Positions 11,914 to 22,569 of a stretch of DNA of 64,000 nt are shown here, piece after piece. Origin of the DNA: Aegilops tauschii subsp. strangulata (Eukaryota; Streptophyta; Magnoliopsida; Poales; Poaceae); contig NC_053040.3 in the NCBI RefSeq assembly GCF_002575655.3, positions 458,848,780-458,912,779 of the forward strand. The letters run 5' to 3'. The position numbers and the translations under genes were made by a program. Below the pieces are notes generated by a model. It made no database searches. It saw only the letters and a list, made by a program, of their open reading frames with translations, and was not told the origin of the DNA. Each line of letters opens with the position of its first letter. Position 1 is the first letter of the stretch.

Positions 11914-14900
11914 ATGGCGCAGGTGTGCGAGCTGTCCGTGGACGTCGGCGTCAACGGCGATCGTGTCGAGCTGCATGAAGAGCGCGTCGAAGCTCACCTC
12001 GGCCTGGCCACGGACGAGCACACCGGCGTGTGGTTCCTGGACACGGGCGCCAGCAATCACATGTCCGGCGAGGAGGGCTCCTTCAGCGAGCTGGACCGCC
12101 GCGTTTCCGGCACGGTCAAGTTTGGCGATGGATCAGTTGTCGACATCAAGGGGCGCGGGAGCGTGCTCTTCACCGACCACTCCGGCGGGCACCGCGTGCT
12201 GAGCGGGGTGTACTACATCCCGCGTCTCCGGAGCAGCATCATCAGTGTGGGGCAGCTGGATCAGGTCGGGTGCAGATCGGAGATCGAGCATGGCGTCTTC
12301 ACCCTCTCCGACCCGCAGCGGCGCATCATCGCAAGGGTACGGCGGGCAGGCAATCGCTTGTACCCGTACACGCTCCAGCTCGCGCGCCCTATCTGTCTGG
12401 CTGCACGATGCGCCACAGACAAGGCGTGGAAGTGGCATGCCAGGTTCGGGCACCTCAACTTCCAGGCTCTCCGCAAGCTAGCTCAGCAAGGGCTGGTCCG
12501 AGGCATGCCCGCCATCGACCACGTCGACCAGGTGTGCGACGGGTGCCTCGCCGGCAAGCAGAGGCGAAACTCTTTTTCCGCGGAGGCAAACTTCAGGGCT
12601 CAGGACACTCTGGAGCTGGTCCATGGCGATCTGTGTGGACCAATCACGCCCGCAACCGCTGGAGGGCGCTGCTACTTCCTCCTCCTCGTCGACGACATGT
12701 CCAGGTACATGTGGGTAACTGTGCTCAGGTCCAAGGACGAGGCAGCCGGCGCGATCGCGCGCTTTCAGGCGCGGGTGGAGACGGAGACAGGGCGCAAGCT
12801 GCGTGCCCTGCAGACGGACCGCGGCGGCGAGTTCACGTCCGTCGACTTCACCGACTACTGCGCGGAGCGCGGCGTACAGCGGCAGCTCACAGCGCCGTAC
12901 TCGCCGCAGCAGAACGGCGTTGTGGAGCGGCGCAACCAAACCGTGGTGGCCATGGCTAGGAGCATGATGAAGGCCACGGCCATGCCCGGAGAATTCTGGG
13001 GGGAGGCCGTCACCACCGCCGTGTTCGTTCTGAACAGATCACCGACGCGCTCAGTGATCGGCATGACGCCGTATGAGGCGTGGCACGACGAGCGGCTAGC
13101 AGTGCACTTCCTCCACACGTTCGGCTGTGTGGTGCACGTGAAGACGGTGAAGCCGCACCAGAGCAAGCTCGACGATCGGTCCACACCGATGGTGTTCGTC
13201 GGGTACGAGGAAGGAGGCAAAGCTTATCGAGCGTACAACCCATCATCCAAGCGTGTCCATGTCACCAGGGATGCAGTCTTCGACGAGGCCGCTCGTTGGA
13301 ACTGGGTGGACACCGCCCATGGAGCTCAGACGGAGCAGAGTGAGTTTTTCACCATTCAGTACCCTGTCTACAAGGTGCAGATTACTCACAACGGCGGCGA
13401 GGAGAGACCGGAGCCGCAAACGCCATCGACGCCGCAGGCCCCAACTGACACTGATGCCCAGTCAGCAGCCGGGTCCGCGGCCACGGCGGCGCACACGCCC
13501 TCGACGGCCGACAGCAGTCAGGCAGCCTCCTCTGCAGAGAGCACTCCTTCAGCGATCACCACTCCAGTGGGCGTGGAGTTCGTCTCTCCGCCCTCAAGGA
13601 CCCCTGTGCTCGATGTGCACGACCTCGTCCGCGCCACACACCGCTTCCGCCGCATCGCCGATCTCTTCGACGAGCCTGGAAGCCCAGAGCAGCACTCTGA
13701 GAAGCTGCTGATCGCCTCTGCTGAAGAACCGAACACCTTCAGAGAAGCGGAGCGTGATCCTAGCTGGCGGCGGGCGATGCTTGAGGAGATGGGGTCCATC
13801 GAGGAGAACGGAACGTGGGAGCTGGCAGACCTTCCCGCCGGCCACCACGCCATCGGCATCAAATGGGTTTTTCGCGTGAAGAGGGACGCCGTCGGGAACA
13901 TCGTCAGGCACAAGGCCCGGCTCGTCGCGAAAGGTTTCACACAGCGGCAGGGGATCGACTTCGACGAGGTCTTCACTCCAGTGGCTCGACTGGAGTCGGT
14001 GCGCGTTCTGCTCGCACTCACCGCGCACGAGGGGTGGGCGATCCATCACATGGACGTGAAGTCGGCGTTCCTCAACGGCGACCTGGCGGAAGAGGAGTAC
14101 GTCCAGCAGCCGCCGGGGTTCGTCGCCGCTGGCCAGGAGCACAAGGTGCTTCGACTGCGGAAGGCGATGTACGGCCTGCATCAGGCTCCGGGAGCTTGGA
14201 ACGCCAAGCTCGACGCGACGCTTGTCGCCATGGGCTTCCACCGCTGCAACTCTGAGCACGCCGTCTACGCACGTGGGTCCGGCCACGAGCTCCTTCTTCT
14301 GGGGGTGTACGTGGACGACCTGGTGATCACCGGAGCAGACACGCGGGAGATCGACAACTTCAAGACGGAGATGAAGGGCACGTTCAAGATGAGCGATCTC
14401 GGGCTGCTCTCCTACTACCTTGGCATCGAGGTGCGCCAGGAAGCTGCCGGGGTGACCATCGCTCAGAGCGCGTACGCTGACAAGATTGTGGAGAGGGCTG
14501 GACTGACTGGCTGCAACCCGAGTCCGACGCCCATGGAAGCACGTCTGAAATTGAGCAAGGGCAGCACGGCGGCTCCGACCGACGCAACAGAATACAGAAG
14601 CTTGGTGGGGACGCTGCGCTACCTCACGCACACACGGCCTGACATCACCTATGCTGTCGGCTATGTGAGCAGATTCATGGAGGCACCCACTGTCGAACAC
14701 CTGACGGCGGTGAAGCACATCATCAGATACGTCGCGGGGACACGCAGCTTGGGCTGCCACTTCCCTCGCCGAAGAACTGGAGGAGCCAACCTCTTTGGGT
14801 ACAGCGACAGCGACATGGCCGGCGACATCGACGATCGCAAGAGCACGACGGGAGCGCTGTTCTTCATTGGAGAGAGCCCCGTCATCTGGCTGTCGCAGAA

Positions 14901-15256
14901 GCAGAAAGTGGTGGCCCTCTCATCTTCTGAGGCAGAGTTCATAGCAGCCACCACTGCCGCCTGTCAGGGGGTGTGGGCGGCTAGATTGCTCGCAAAGATC
15001 ACCGGCGGAAAGCTGCAGGTGCCTACGCTCCTGGTGGACAACAAGTCCGCCATTGCACTTTGCAAGAATCCTGTTCTGCATGACAGGAGCAAGCATATTG
15101 ACTTGCGCTACCACTTCATCAGAGAGTGCGTAGAAGAGGGGAAGATGGAAGTCGACTACATCAGGACTGAGGATCAGCTAGCTGACATCCTGACCTTTGG
15201 GACGAATCAGATTCATTCAGCTGCGTGACAAGATTGGGATGAAGAAAATAATGTAG
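11914..15256 (+). pseudogene. Copia Pol (protease, integrase, RT, RNase H), nearly intact
   Basis: An uninterrupted frame of 1104 codons from 11914 to 15228. Visible in order: aspartic protease WFLDTGASNHM (catalytic D at residue 43 of this frame); GAG-pre-integrase HARFGHLN with CDGC; integrase core with D260 or D261 (VDDMSRYMW), D302 (TDRGGEF) and E338 (VVERRNQT); reverse transcriptase from WVFRVKRDAVGN with AFLNG and YVDD at residues 799-802; RNase H with SDSDMAGD and SSSEAEF. The last residues after LADILT are out of frame: homology resumes as LGRIRFIQLRDKIG in another frame ending at TAG 15254-15256, consistent with loss of 5 bases near 15197. Together with the Gag lesions this copy is not autonomous, though most enzymatic domains are intact. 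Confidence 0.9.
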
Positions 15257-15270
15257 GCAGACTAGAGTTT

Positions 15271-15280
15271 AGGGGGTGAT
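15271..15280 (+). other. Polypurine tract of the Copia element
   Basis: AGGGGGTGAT lies directly before the 3' LTR, the expected position of the plus-strand primer. Confidence 0.75.
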
Positions 15281-15639
15281 TGTTGTATAAACCCAAGTCT
15301 GCAGTTTTTAGGCTAGTGTCGTTTGTTTTCTTCAGTTTCGTCGGGTAGTTTCAGGCAGCAAGATTAGCTCGTTTTCTGTTGGAGTTTGAACGAGTCCTGC
15401 GCCCCCTCCAGATCGCTCGTGGGATGGCACGAGCACCACGATCGGTGGTGGCGCAATGTAAGGGGCCACGACCCCGTTGTCCTTGTTGCTTTCGGAAATA
15501 AAGAGGAGAGAAGAAGAGCAGAAAAGCTGCAAGTTTTACGCAGCAACAAACCTTCCTGTTCTTCTTGTTCTCGTTATTCTTCAGACAAAGAAAGAGAGAT
15601 CGACGCGAGGTGAGGGAGATATGCTAGAGTTTGCCAACA
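15281..15639 (+). repeat. 3' LTR of the Copia element
   Basis: 359 bp with TG...CA ends, followed directly by the TTCTC target duplication (15640-15644). Confidence 0.95.
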
Positions 15640-15827
15640 TTCTCATCTCTTCTTAGATAGTAGAAATGAGAAAATAAAAATATGAAGGGCCAGCTACAAG
15701 GACTTAAATCACTAACACCCAACAGCAAGACCTTAAACACACTCACAACCAAGAGAACAACGAAGGGAACTGAAATCAACACAGCTAAGCACGCATATCG
15801 GCGTGTGCATGAATAGGCAGAGCAAAC

Positions 15828-16093
15828 TTAAACACCAGTGGCTGGAGCACTTGCAGTGGTGTCATCGGGCCTGTCGATGATCCCGATGTGGGTGAGCAAG
15901 GCCCAGAGGAGCGTGATCAGCTCGCCGCCCCGGTCGATGGCCTGCAGGTGCCCTTTGATGTTGTCCGACGGAGCCAAGTAAAGTATCATCTCCGACCAAA
16001 ACCCTGCCAGCAACTCCCACGCCATCTCCTCGCCTCCGGCCAGCTCCCCGAGCTGCGCCGCGAGCTTCGCCGCATCCTTGAGCACCTCATTTC
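15828..16093 (-). pseudogene. C-terminal DUF594 fragment of a DUF4220/DUF594 host gene
   Basis: The minus strand encodes about 85 codons ending at 15828, reading GNEVLKDAAKLAAQLGEL, then WELLAGFWSEMILYLAPSDN, then GGELITLLWALLTHIGI. This is the C-terminal DUF594 signature of the large grass family of DUF4220/DUF594 membrane proteins, whose function is unknown. Its upstream side is broken at about 16094 by the 3' end of a LINE, so only the tail of the gene remains here. A DUF4220 N-terminal part in the same orientation lies at 57598-58840, on the other side of the 41.5-kb nest, and is the likely other half. The presumed 3' UTR (15645-15827) borders the Copia insertion. Confidence 0.8.
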
Positions 16094-18716
16094 CGAAAAG
16101 GGGCGCTTTATTACTTAAAAGGTTTAAGCATTACACCCGGCCTCTGCATAACTAAGAAGCACACAGCCAACAAAGTTCTCACACCAAGGCAAAATAAAAG
16201 AATAAGGCGATATACAAGGAAAATGAATCTGTATAACGCCTAAACTGAAGGTGGCCCAATCCTAAGATCATGCTGCCACCCACGTTGGATAAAAATATCC
16301 CTCGCCGAAGCCTCCAATCGTGTACACACCTCCATAAACAGGTCTCGATTCTCCACTTGTTGTAGAGAGGACCATAAACGAAGAGTCCCGGTACATCTAT
16401 AGATAACCTGCATAAGAGAAGTACTTTTATCACTAAAAACCTTATCATTTCTACATAGCCAAAGCGACCAAATCACGGCAAGCGCTCCCACCCTGATAAG
16501 AGTTCTAAACTTGTAATCAATCCCATGTAGCGAGTTGCCAAATATATTAGCAACACTACAAGGAGGATACAAGCCAGACGCTATTTGGATGACTGACCAT
16601 ATAGAACGAGCCAATTTACATTGGAAGAATAAATGTTTTATTGTCTCATCATGCGGACAAAAGACACATTGTGTACTTCCATGCCAATTCCTCTTAATAA
16701 GGTTATCTTTAGTAAGAATGACTCCGCGACGAAGATACCATGAAAAGATTTTATTTTTAAGAGGTATCTTCATCTTCCAGATTTTCTTATTATTATCAAC
16801 AGGCACGTTAGACTGGATCAAGGCTCTATACATAGAATCCACTGAGAATTTCCCATTCCCATGTAGGTTCCGACGAAATACATCAGACCCTTGTGACAAC
16901 TGTACCGTGGCTAACCGCTGGAGTAGTATGTTCCACGATTGGAGTCTAGGTCCAATTAAATCCCTTCTGAACGTCACATTTGGCGGAAATGATTCCAAAA
17001 CCTTGGCGATAGTATCACCCTTGTGACGCACAATATTGTATAGAGCTGGATATTGTTCACGGAGTGTAGCATTACCTAGCCACTTATCCTCCCAGAATCT
17101 AATTTCCGAGCCATCCTTAATCAAGAAGGACCCATAGCGAAAGAAATGTTTCTTTGTTGCCATTAGTCCCGCCCAAAAATGGGAGTCCCCAGGCTTCCAG
17201 TATACTTGTGATACCGCCTTTGAACCCACATATTTTCTTCTAAGGAGGGTTTGCCATACACCATCTTCCGTCAATAACTTAAACAACCATTTGCCGAGAA
17301 GGGCCCTATTCTTAACCTCAAGGTCATGAAATGCCCAACCTTCCTTGGTCCTTGGGACGACAAACCACACTCCATTTAGCCAGTCGATATTTCTTTCTCT
17401 CGCTAGCTCCTTGCCAAAAGAATCTCGATCGGAAGTAATGCAATCTATATAAAACTCCTTTCGGCAACTGGAAGAAGGAAATCATATATAGTACCATATT
17501 ACTTAGTACTGAATTTATGAGGACCAACCTTCCACCCAGAGATAGCAGTTTACCTTTCCAACTGCTAAATCTTTTTTGTAGTCTCTCCTCGACGTATTTC
17601 CATTCAGCATTTGTGAGTCTCCGATAATGTATCGGTATCCCCAAATAAGTGATCGGAAACTGGCCCAACCCGCATCCGAATAGGTCAGCATACAGATGGG
17701 CCTCGTCTTGAGCCTCGCCAAAACAAAACAATTCACTTTTATGGAAATTGATCTTAAGCCCTGAGAGTTGCTCGAATGCTGATAAAATTAATTTCAGATT
17801 TCTTGCTTTCTCGAGGTCATGATCCATAAAGAGAATTGTATCGTCAGCATATTGAAGGATGGAGAGACCACCATCAACTAGATGATTCACCACCCCATCA
17901 ATTTGGCCATCAACCTTAGCACGCTCAATCATGCCCGCTAGCATATCTGCCACTATATTGAATAGCATGGGCGATGCTGGGTCACCTTGTCGCAATCCTT
18001 TCTTCGTTTGGAAATAGTTACCAATGTCATCATTGACTTTAATGGCAACACTACCTCCAGTCACGAAGCTATGGATCATTGTGCGGCACTCTGCAGAAAA
18101 TCCTTTCATACTGAGAGTCTGTTGAAGAAAAGACCACTTGACTTTGTCATAAGCTTTTTCAAAGTCGATTTTAAGAACTACCCCATTCAGTTTTTTCCGA
18201 TGCAATTCGTGGACTATTTCATGAAGTACAACAACCCCATCTAGGATGTTTCTGCCTTGCATGAAAGCAGTTTGAGAAGGACGAACCACATGTTCAGGAA
18301 CCGAATGTAGTCTAAACGTCGCAACCTTCGTGAAGATTTTAAAACTAACATTAAGGAGGCAGATTGGCCGATACTGTTGTATCCTTTCAGCCTCATTAAC
18401 CTTAGGTAATAAAATAATTTCACCGAAGTTTAATCGAAACAACTCTAGTTGGCCAACGTGAAGGCAGCCAAACAAGAGTAGGAGATCATGTTTGATGACA
18501 TCCCAAAAGTTTTGGTAGAACTCAGCGGGAAAACCATCTGGACCCGGAGCTTTATTGTGCTCCATTAGGAAAACCGCCTTTCTAACTTCCTCCTCAGAAA
18601 ATGGAGGTGTTAGAAGGCTATTTTCTGCATCAGAAACTTGTGGGATGTCATCTATTCAAGACTCATCCATCGAGAAGTTTCCTTTCTCAGGGGTTCCGAA
18701 TAGATTTTTGTAATAA
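16094..18716 (-). mobile_element. LINE copy 2, 3' piece (piece 4 of 4)
   Basis: Minus-strand LINE sequence from the Helitron 1 boundary (18716) to a short 3' tail ending AATAAAGCGCCCCTTTT near 16094. It holds the reverse transcriptase and C-terminal half of ORF2. It continues on the far side of Helitron 1 at 38090. No clear target-site duplication is seen against the 5' end near 57597. Confidence 0.92.
16240..18716 (-). pseudogene. LINE 2 ORF2, reverse transcriptase and C-terminal half
   Basis: From the Helitron junction the frame reads YYKNLFGTPEKGNFS, then a TGA (18656-18658), then HNKAPGPDGFPAEFYQNFW, RQTAFMQGRNILDG-like motifs, LKIDFEKAYDKVKW, RQGDPASPMLFN and the catalytic QYADDT. A frameshift lies between about 17324 and 17370 (QGRLGIS in one frame, FHDLEVKNRALLGKW in the next). 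The last part has FWEDKWLG and the zf-RVT signature WKMKIPLKNKIFSW with CVFC and HLFFQC, ending at TGA 16240. With one stop and one frameshift it is only mildly decayed, in contrast to LINE copy 1. Confidence 0.9.
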
Positions 18717-18879
18717 TCTATTATATACTTAAAATAGAAGTCAAATAAGACACCACGTTCTTTCACATAAGTTAAAATAATATGCATCGTTGATCAATAA
18801 TATTTATGGCTGAGATTTAACAATATTACGTTACGTGCCTAAAGTTATATATGTTGCACGACACGTACATAGGTCATGT

Positions 18880-18942
18880 ACAAAGGTGCAAGATTATTTA
18901 AAAAAAGGTGCACGATTAATCCAAAAAGGTGCAAGATTACGT
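18880..18942 (+). repeat. Three short direct repeats near the Helitron 1 5' end
   Basis: AAAGGTGCAAGATTA, AAAGGTGCACGATTA and AAAGGTGCAAGATTA occur in close succession. Such short subterminal repeats could reflect replication slippage; no function is inferred. Confidence 0.6.
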
Positions 18943-19229
18943 TGGAAAGAAAGAGAGAGTTTGATCATGTACGTAGGATGTACGGATTACCAGAAGCTGG
19001 AAAGCGATAAAAAAGCTACAACTACAAGCGAACACCAAAAAAGGAAGTCCTATCCTACTAGGACACGTACATCTCTTTATTTATTTTGACAACTTGGACA
19101 CGTACATCTGATCAACTATCTATACAGCATCCGTGTTCCTCATCTTTCCCAATGCATCTCTACCATCACGTTTTCGACTTGATCGGGTAGCCATCGTCCT
19201 CCTATCTTTCCTCGCTCCAGCTATTGTTT

Positions 19230-20016
19230 CTGTCGCACCTTCTCAGGATGTCTACGGATTCAAGTAGGGAGGTAATTATTTGTAACCTCTTTAATGAAAA
19301 AAGAGCAGCCGATGTGGGCTGAAGCTTCCCAATCTGCAATCCCATCAATTGTACGTCATTGTCTTCCCAGCCTAATCATCGCCGTTATTGTCTCTTGGCG
19401 CAGGTCCACACAAGCACATGTGGCTTCTTCAATAAGAGACCTTGATCTGCTCACTAGAAGATAGATGTGGCAAGGAGGGCGCATCGAAAACCAAGCATCT
19501 AGCCTAGAGAAGGTGAGTATGTACGTGTTGTCTTGATGGCTTGATGCTAATGTATGATATGTTTCCTGAAAGAAAAATCCCCTTCAAGGCATGCTGGATT
19601 GATGGTTCCAAAATCTACTTGTTAATATCACCGGCATGACTACATATCATCACCATGCCTTATTCCAATTAATTATTGTCTATTGACACATGATACAGAC
19701 ACAAGCTGCTTTGTTCTGGAGATCAAGGACTCCAGAACCAAGCGTGCTTTTGTGCTCCATGAGGACGAGCACCATCATGACGTCTACACCGAGCCGCAGC
19801 ACAATAGTGAAATGCTGGAGGTCTTGCAGTAGCGTGCCAACATGTACCTTGGGAGCGACATTGGCTGCACGTCCGGCGTTGCCATCTTGGAGGCCACTAC
19901 AGAAACGGAGGTGCGACCAAGGGGCTAGGAGGGCAAGCCGGATGGATGGTATTTCCAAATCTTTCTCACTTATCCTCGCTCTACAAGAATTGGTAGTGTT
20001 GGCTTCCTGGCTGTAG
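19230..20016 (+). pseudogene. Possible captured host-gene exons in Helitron 1
   Basis: An ATG after a pyrimidine-rich leader (MSTDSSRE near 19249-19272) is followed by GTAATT, a later stretch ends AGAAG before GTGAGT (about 19513), and from about 19702 a coding-like stretch reads CFVLEIKDSRTKRAFVLHED, then DVYTEPQHNSEMLEVLQ, a TAG (about 19830), and RANMYLGSDIGCTSG. The exon-like spacing and splice-like borders suggest fragments of a spliced gene picked up by the Helitron. I do not recognise the protein. Because of the stop it is not translatable as it stands. Confidence 0.35.
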
Positions 20017-21656
20017 TGATGAATAGATACTTCTTGGTGCAATTTCCAATCTGTAGTAACTAATATGTGCATGTTATATGGATCACTAGCTTCCACAATA
20101 GTTTATTTCTCTTTGTTCAGGATTACTTCATTCACACTTAACACCATACCCGAAAAATAAGTTCAGTTGAAATTTGAAATATGGTGGTGGTATACGACAC
20201 AAAGAATCAGATTGGTGCATGTACACTATCTCTAGGTTTAAGCAATACAACCTTTCTTTCGAGAATATATTGCAGATAGTTTAATTTTTATGTTTGTTAT
20301 TCTCTTATATTACTATGATTATAAGGTTAATCTAATATCTACTTTTCTGCCATGGTTTCGATTTGTAGGTTTTAAATAAATACCTTATACTGACATCGAT
20401 CTTCAAAGTTAACGGGTGGCAACTTTGAGGAAATAATGTGTTTTTAAATGGTTGTAGTTTACATTAAAACTGTCCTATATTTTGTTGAATATACTTATTG
20501 CTTACATATTCCCTTGCTTATATTGAGATAATTTTGTCTTCTGTTTGTGCTACAGTGTGATTTGGTTTTGCAGTTTAGCTCGACATAACGTGATGCCGAA
20601 CCCCAATTTACCAATGTGTTGCTACAGTCACAACTGAAATGATCAAGCCATAAGTTTTGGGTTATTGTCTTCTTTTCTTGATTATATCTTTTCTAACAGA
20701 AATAGTTGTCAGTATGTATTACACAAACCCGTAGTTGAATAAGTTAGAATTATAAGCATAGAATATGTAGCTAGATGCGTTTCTTAATTAATTTGGTTCT
20801 ATTAAGTTATTTTATATTGTGGTGTTCTCACACTCCTTTCTTCTCTGTCCCATCTTAAACATGTGTTGTCATTTTACCTTGCATGTTTAACTTGATAGGT
20901 GGCTTAGTAGGAAATTAGATGTCATATGTCGCTGTCTAAAACCAACATATGTGCAATTCATCTAAGAATATCCCAACCGAGAAAGTAGTAGTTTAGCATA
21001 CTCACTCCAAACAAATGTGCAGTTGAATTTTCATAATCATGAAATGTTGTTGCATTTCAAAAATTATTTATATAATCAAGAAGTGTTCCTTCATTACGTT
21101 GGAATAAAAGTTATATACCACATACTATTTATTTATACATACTATCGAGTCCCCTGCTGAAAAACTATATTTCGCATTGTAAGAATTTATGGAATTACAC
21201 AACAAAGTTAAAAAAATAGAATTTCTAGCCCGTGCAGAACCTGCCCCAAATTGATTTACCAAGGTAGCCTAATTGATGTGACATGAATACAAATGAGCCA
21301 CACAGAGATGTATGAAAACCAAGATCCGGTACACAACTCGCAAATGTGCACGTGGGAAAGAAATATTGAATATATATGCATGTACTTTGTCTAGCAGATA
21401 AAAGTCATGATGGCAATGTACTCAAAGATGATGATCGTCGGGTCAAATGAAAGGTAAGACACAATGATGCATCAATATGTTCCCATGATACCCAAAAACA
21501 AATTTATTTATATTTTATACAAAAAACTAACAAATGAAATTTAGAGGAGCCAATATTTAAAAGGTTTGTCACAAATAAGGTTGATAGATTGATGAGTTAT
21601 CGCCAAACTACAATAGAAAAGATTCTCCAGAACCATTGATTACAACTACATACATC
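20017..21656. other. AT-rich Helitron 1 interior, no gene seen
   Basis: AT-rich sequence without ORFs of recognisable content, between the possible captured exons and the gypsy target duplication (TATAC, 21657-21661). Confidence 0.5.
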
Positions 21657-21661
21657 TATAC

Positions 21662-22089
21662 TGTCATGGTTTTGTCACGGCAGATGTCCTAGAGAAAGGA
21701 CTTAGTCGTGGAGCCATCACTACGGGTTAATTTAATGAGGTTAAAGCGGACAAGGGACGCAAGAGAGCCATCACTACTCGAGTTGTTGTCTGTTATCCTT
21801 GAACCGCCGCCGGGTCGTCCCCTTATATACATGGGTTGACGCCCGTCGGTTTACATAATCCCGAGGCCGGCTCATAATCGTGTCCGGCTCGGTTTCTGCT
21901 ATTTCTATCTTACAACAAAAGTTTACATATCAATGCCGGTTTATGTCTACAGGCCTTAAACCGGCTTTGGGCCCTGGGCCTTCATAAGCGTCACCGTCTA
22001 TCTTCATGGACTTCAGATACAAATGAACTACTTATGGGGTTAACCAGGCCTCTCCTGGCCAGTTTACGCCCTCGGTAATATCCCCAACA
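21662..22089 (-). repeat. Left LTR copy with internal deletion and filler
   Basis: 428 bp, about 100 bp shorter than the right LTR. The missing part corresponds to about 36571-36670. At the break the left copy has a short extra piece, CCATCACTAC, which repeats sequence found some 60 bp upstream in the same LTR (GCCATCACTACGGG). Outside the deletion I see roughly 4% differences from the right LTR. The copy is preceded and followed by TATAC, as a solo LTR would be. Confidence 0.85.
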
Positions 22090-22568
22090 TATACACAAAT
22101 AAAACTATGTGTTGTGGAAAATATTTGGAGAAGAAAATATTTGAAGATTAAAATATACATTACCAACCGAATAATCAGTGAAGAGTTATGCATCAGTGAC
22201 ATGGTCTCAAGTTATCAACATGCATCAACCATTAATTAGATAAGTGTACAAGAAAAAAATCACCTAGAGAAGAATTTTTATGCCTCAAGGACTCGACAAT
22301 GCAAAAAGGAAATACTGCCAAGTTAGTCGTGTGACATACGTATTTATTCGCTTTTTACCATAGAAATTAAAAGCGTTTAGTGCTTTCCACAAAACTTAAT
22401 AAAATATGTGTTTGTTAAATAAATCACCTATAAAATGTAAGTCATATTTCTTTTCTCAAGTCAATTTAAAGTTTAACCAACATTACTGAAGTGAATATAT
22501 TTAATGAACGACCTAATTAGTATCTGTCATGATTTGCAAATGTTTCCTTAAACTTGGTGAAACTAAAA
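22090..22568. repeat. Duplicated Helitron flank, left copy
   Basis: About 475 bp starting TATACACAAATAAAAC that repeats 36984-37460 with about 8 substitutions (1.7%). Similarity ends at GAAACTAAAAA, after which this copy runs into the antisense ORF of the gypsy element while the right copy continues as Helitron DNA. Confidence 0.9.
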
Positions 22569-22569
22569 A

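Larger units (their letters stand above)
10519..15639 (+). mobile_element. Complete Copia LTR retrotransposon with TSD TTCTC
   Basis: Two 359-bp LTRs (10519-10877 and 15281-15639) start TGTTGTATAA and end GCCAACA. They are flanked by a perfect 5-bp target duplication TTCTC (10514-10518 and 15640-15644). A tRNA-Met-like primer site follows the 5' LTR and a purine-rich tract precedes the 3' LTR. The interior encodes Gag, protease, integrase, reverse transcriptase and RNase H in Copia order. I count 9 substitutions between the LTRs (2.5%); with the grass rate of 1.3e-8 per site per year this suggests roughly one million years. It lies in the 3' flank of the broken DUF4220/DUF594 gene. Confidence 0.95.

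Noticed and set aside
13594..14760. 388-codon minus-strand ORF over the Copia pol
   Set aside because: It is an antisense shadow of the GC-rich reverse transcriptase frame, with no domain and no leader or splice signals.
16094..18716. LINE piece as an independent 5'-truncated LINE insertion
   Set aside because: The break coincides exactly with a Helitron end, and the sequence continues in frame at 38090.
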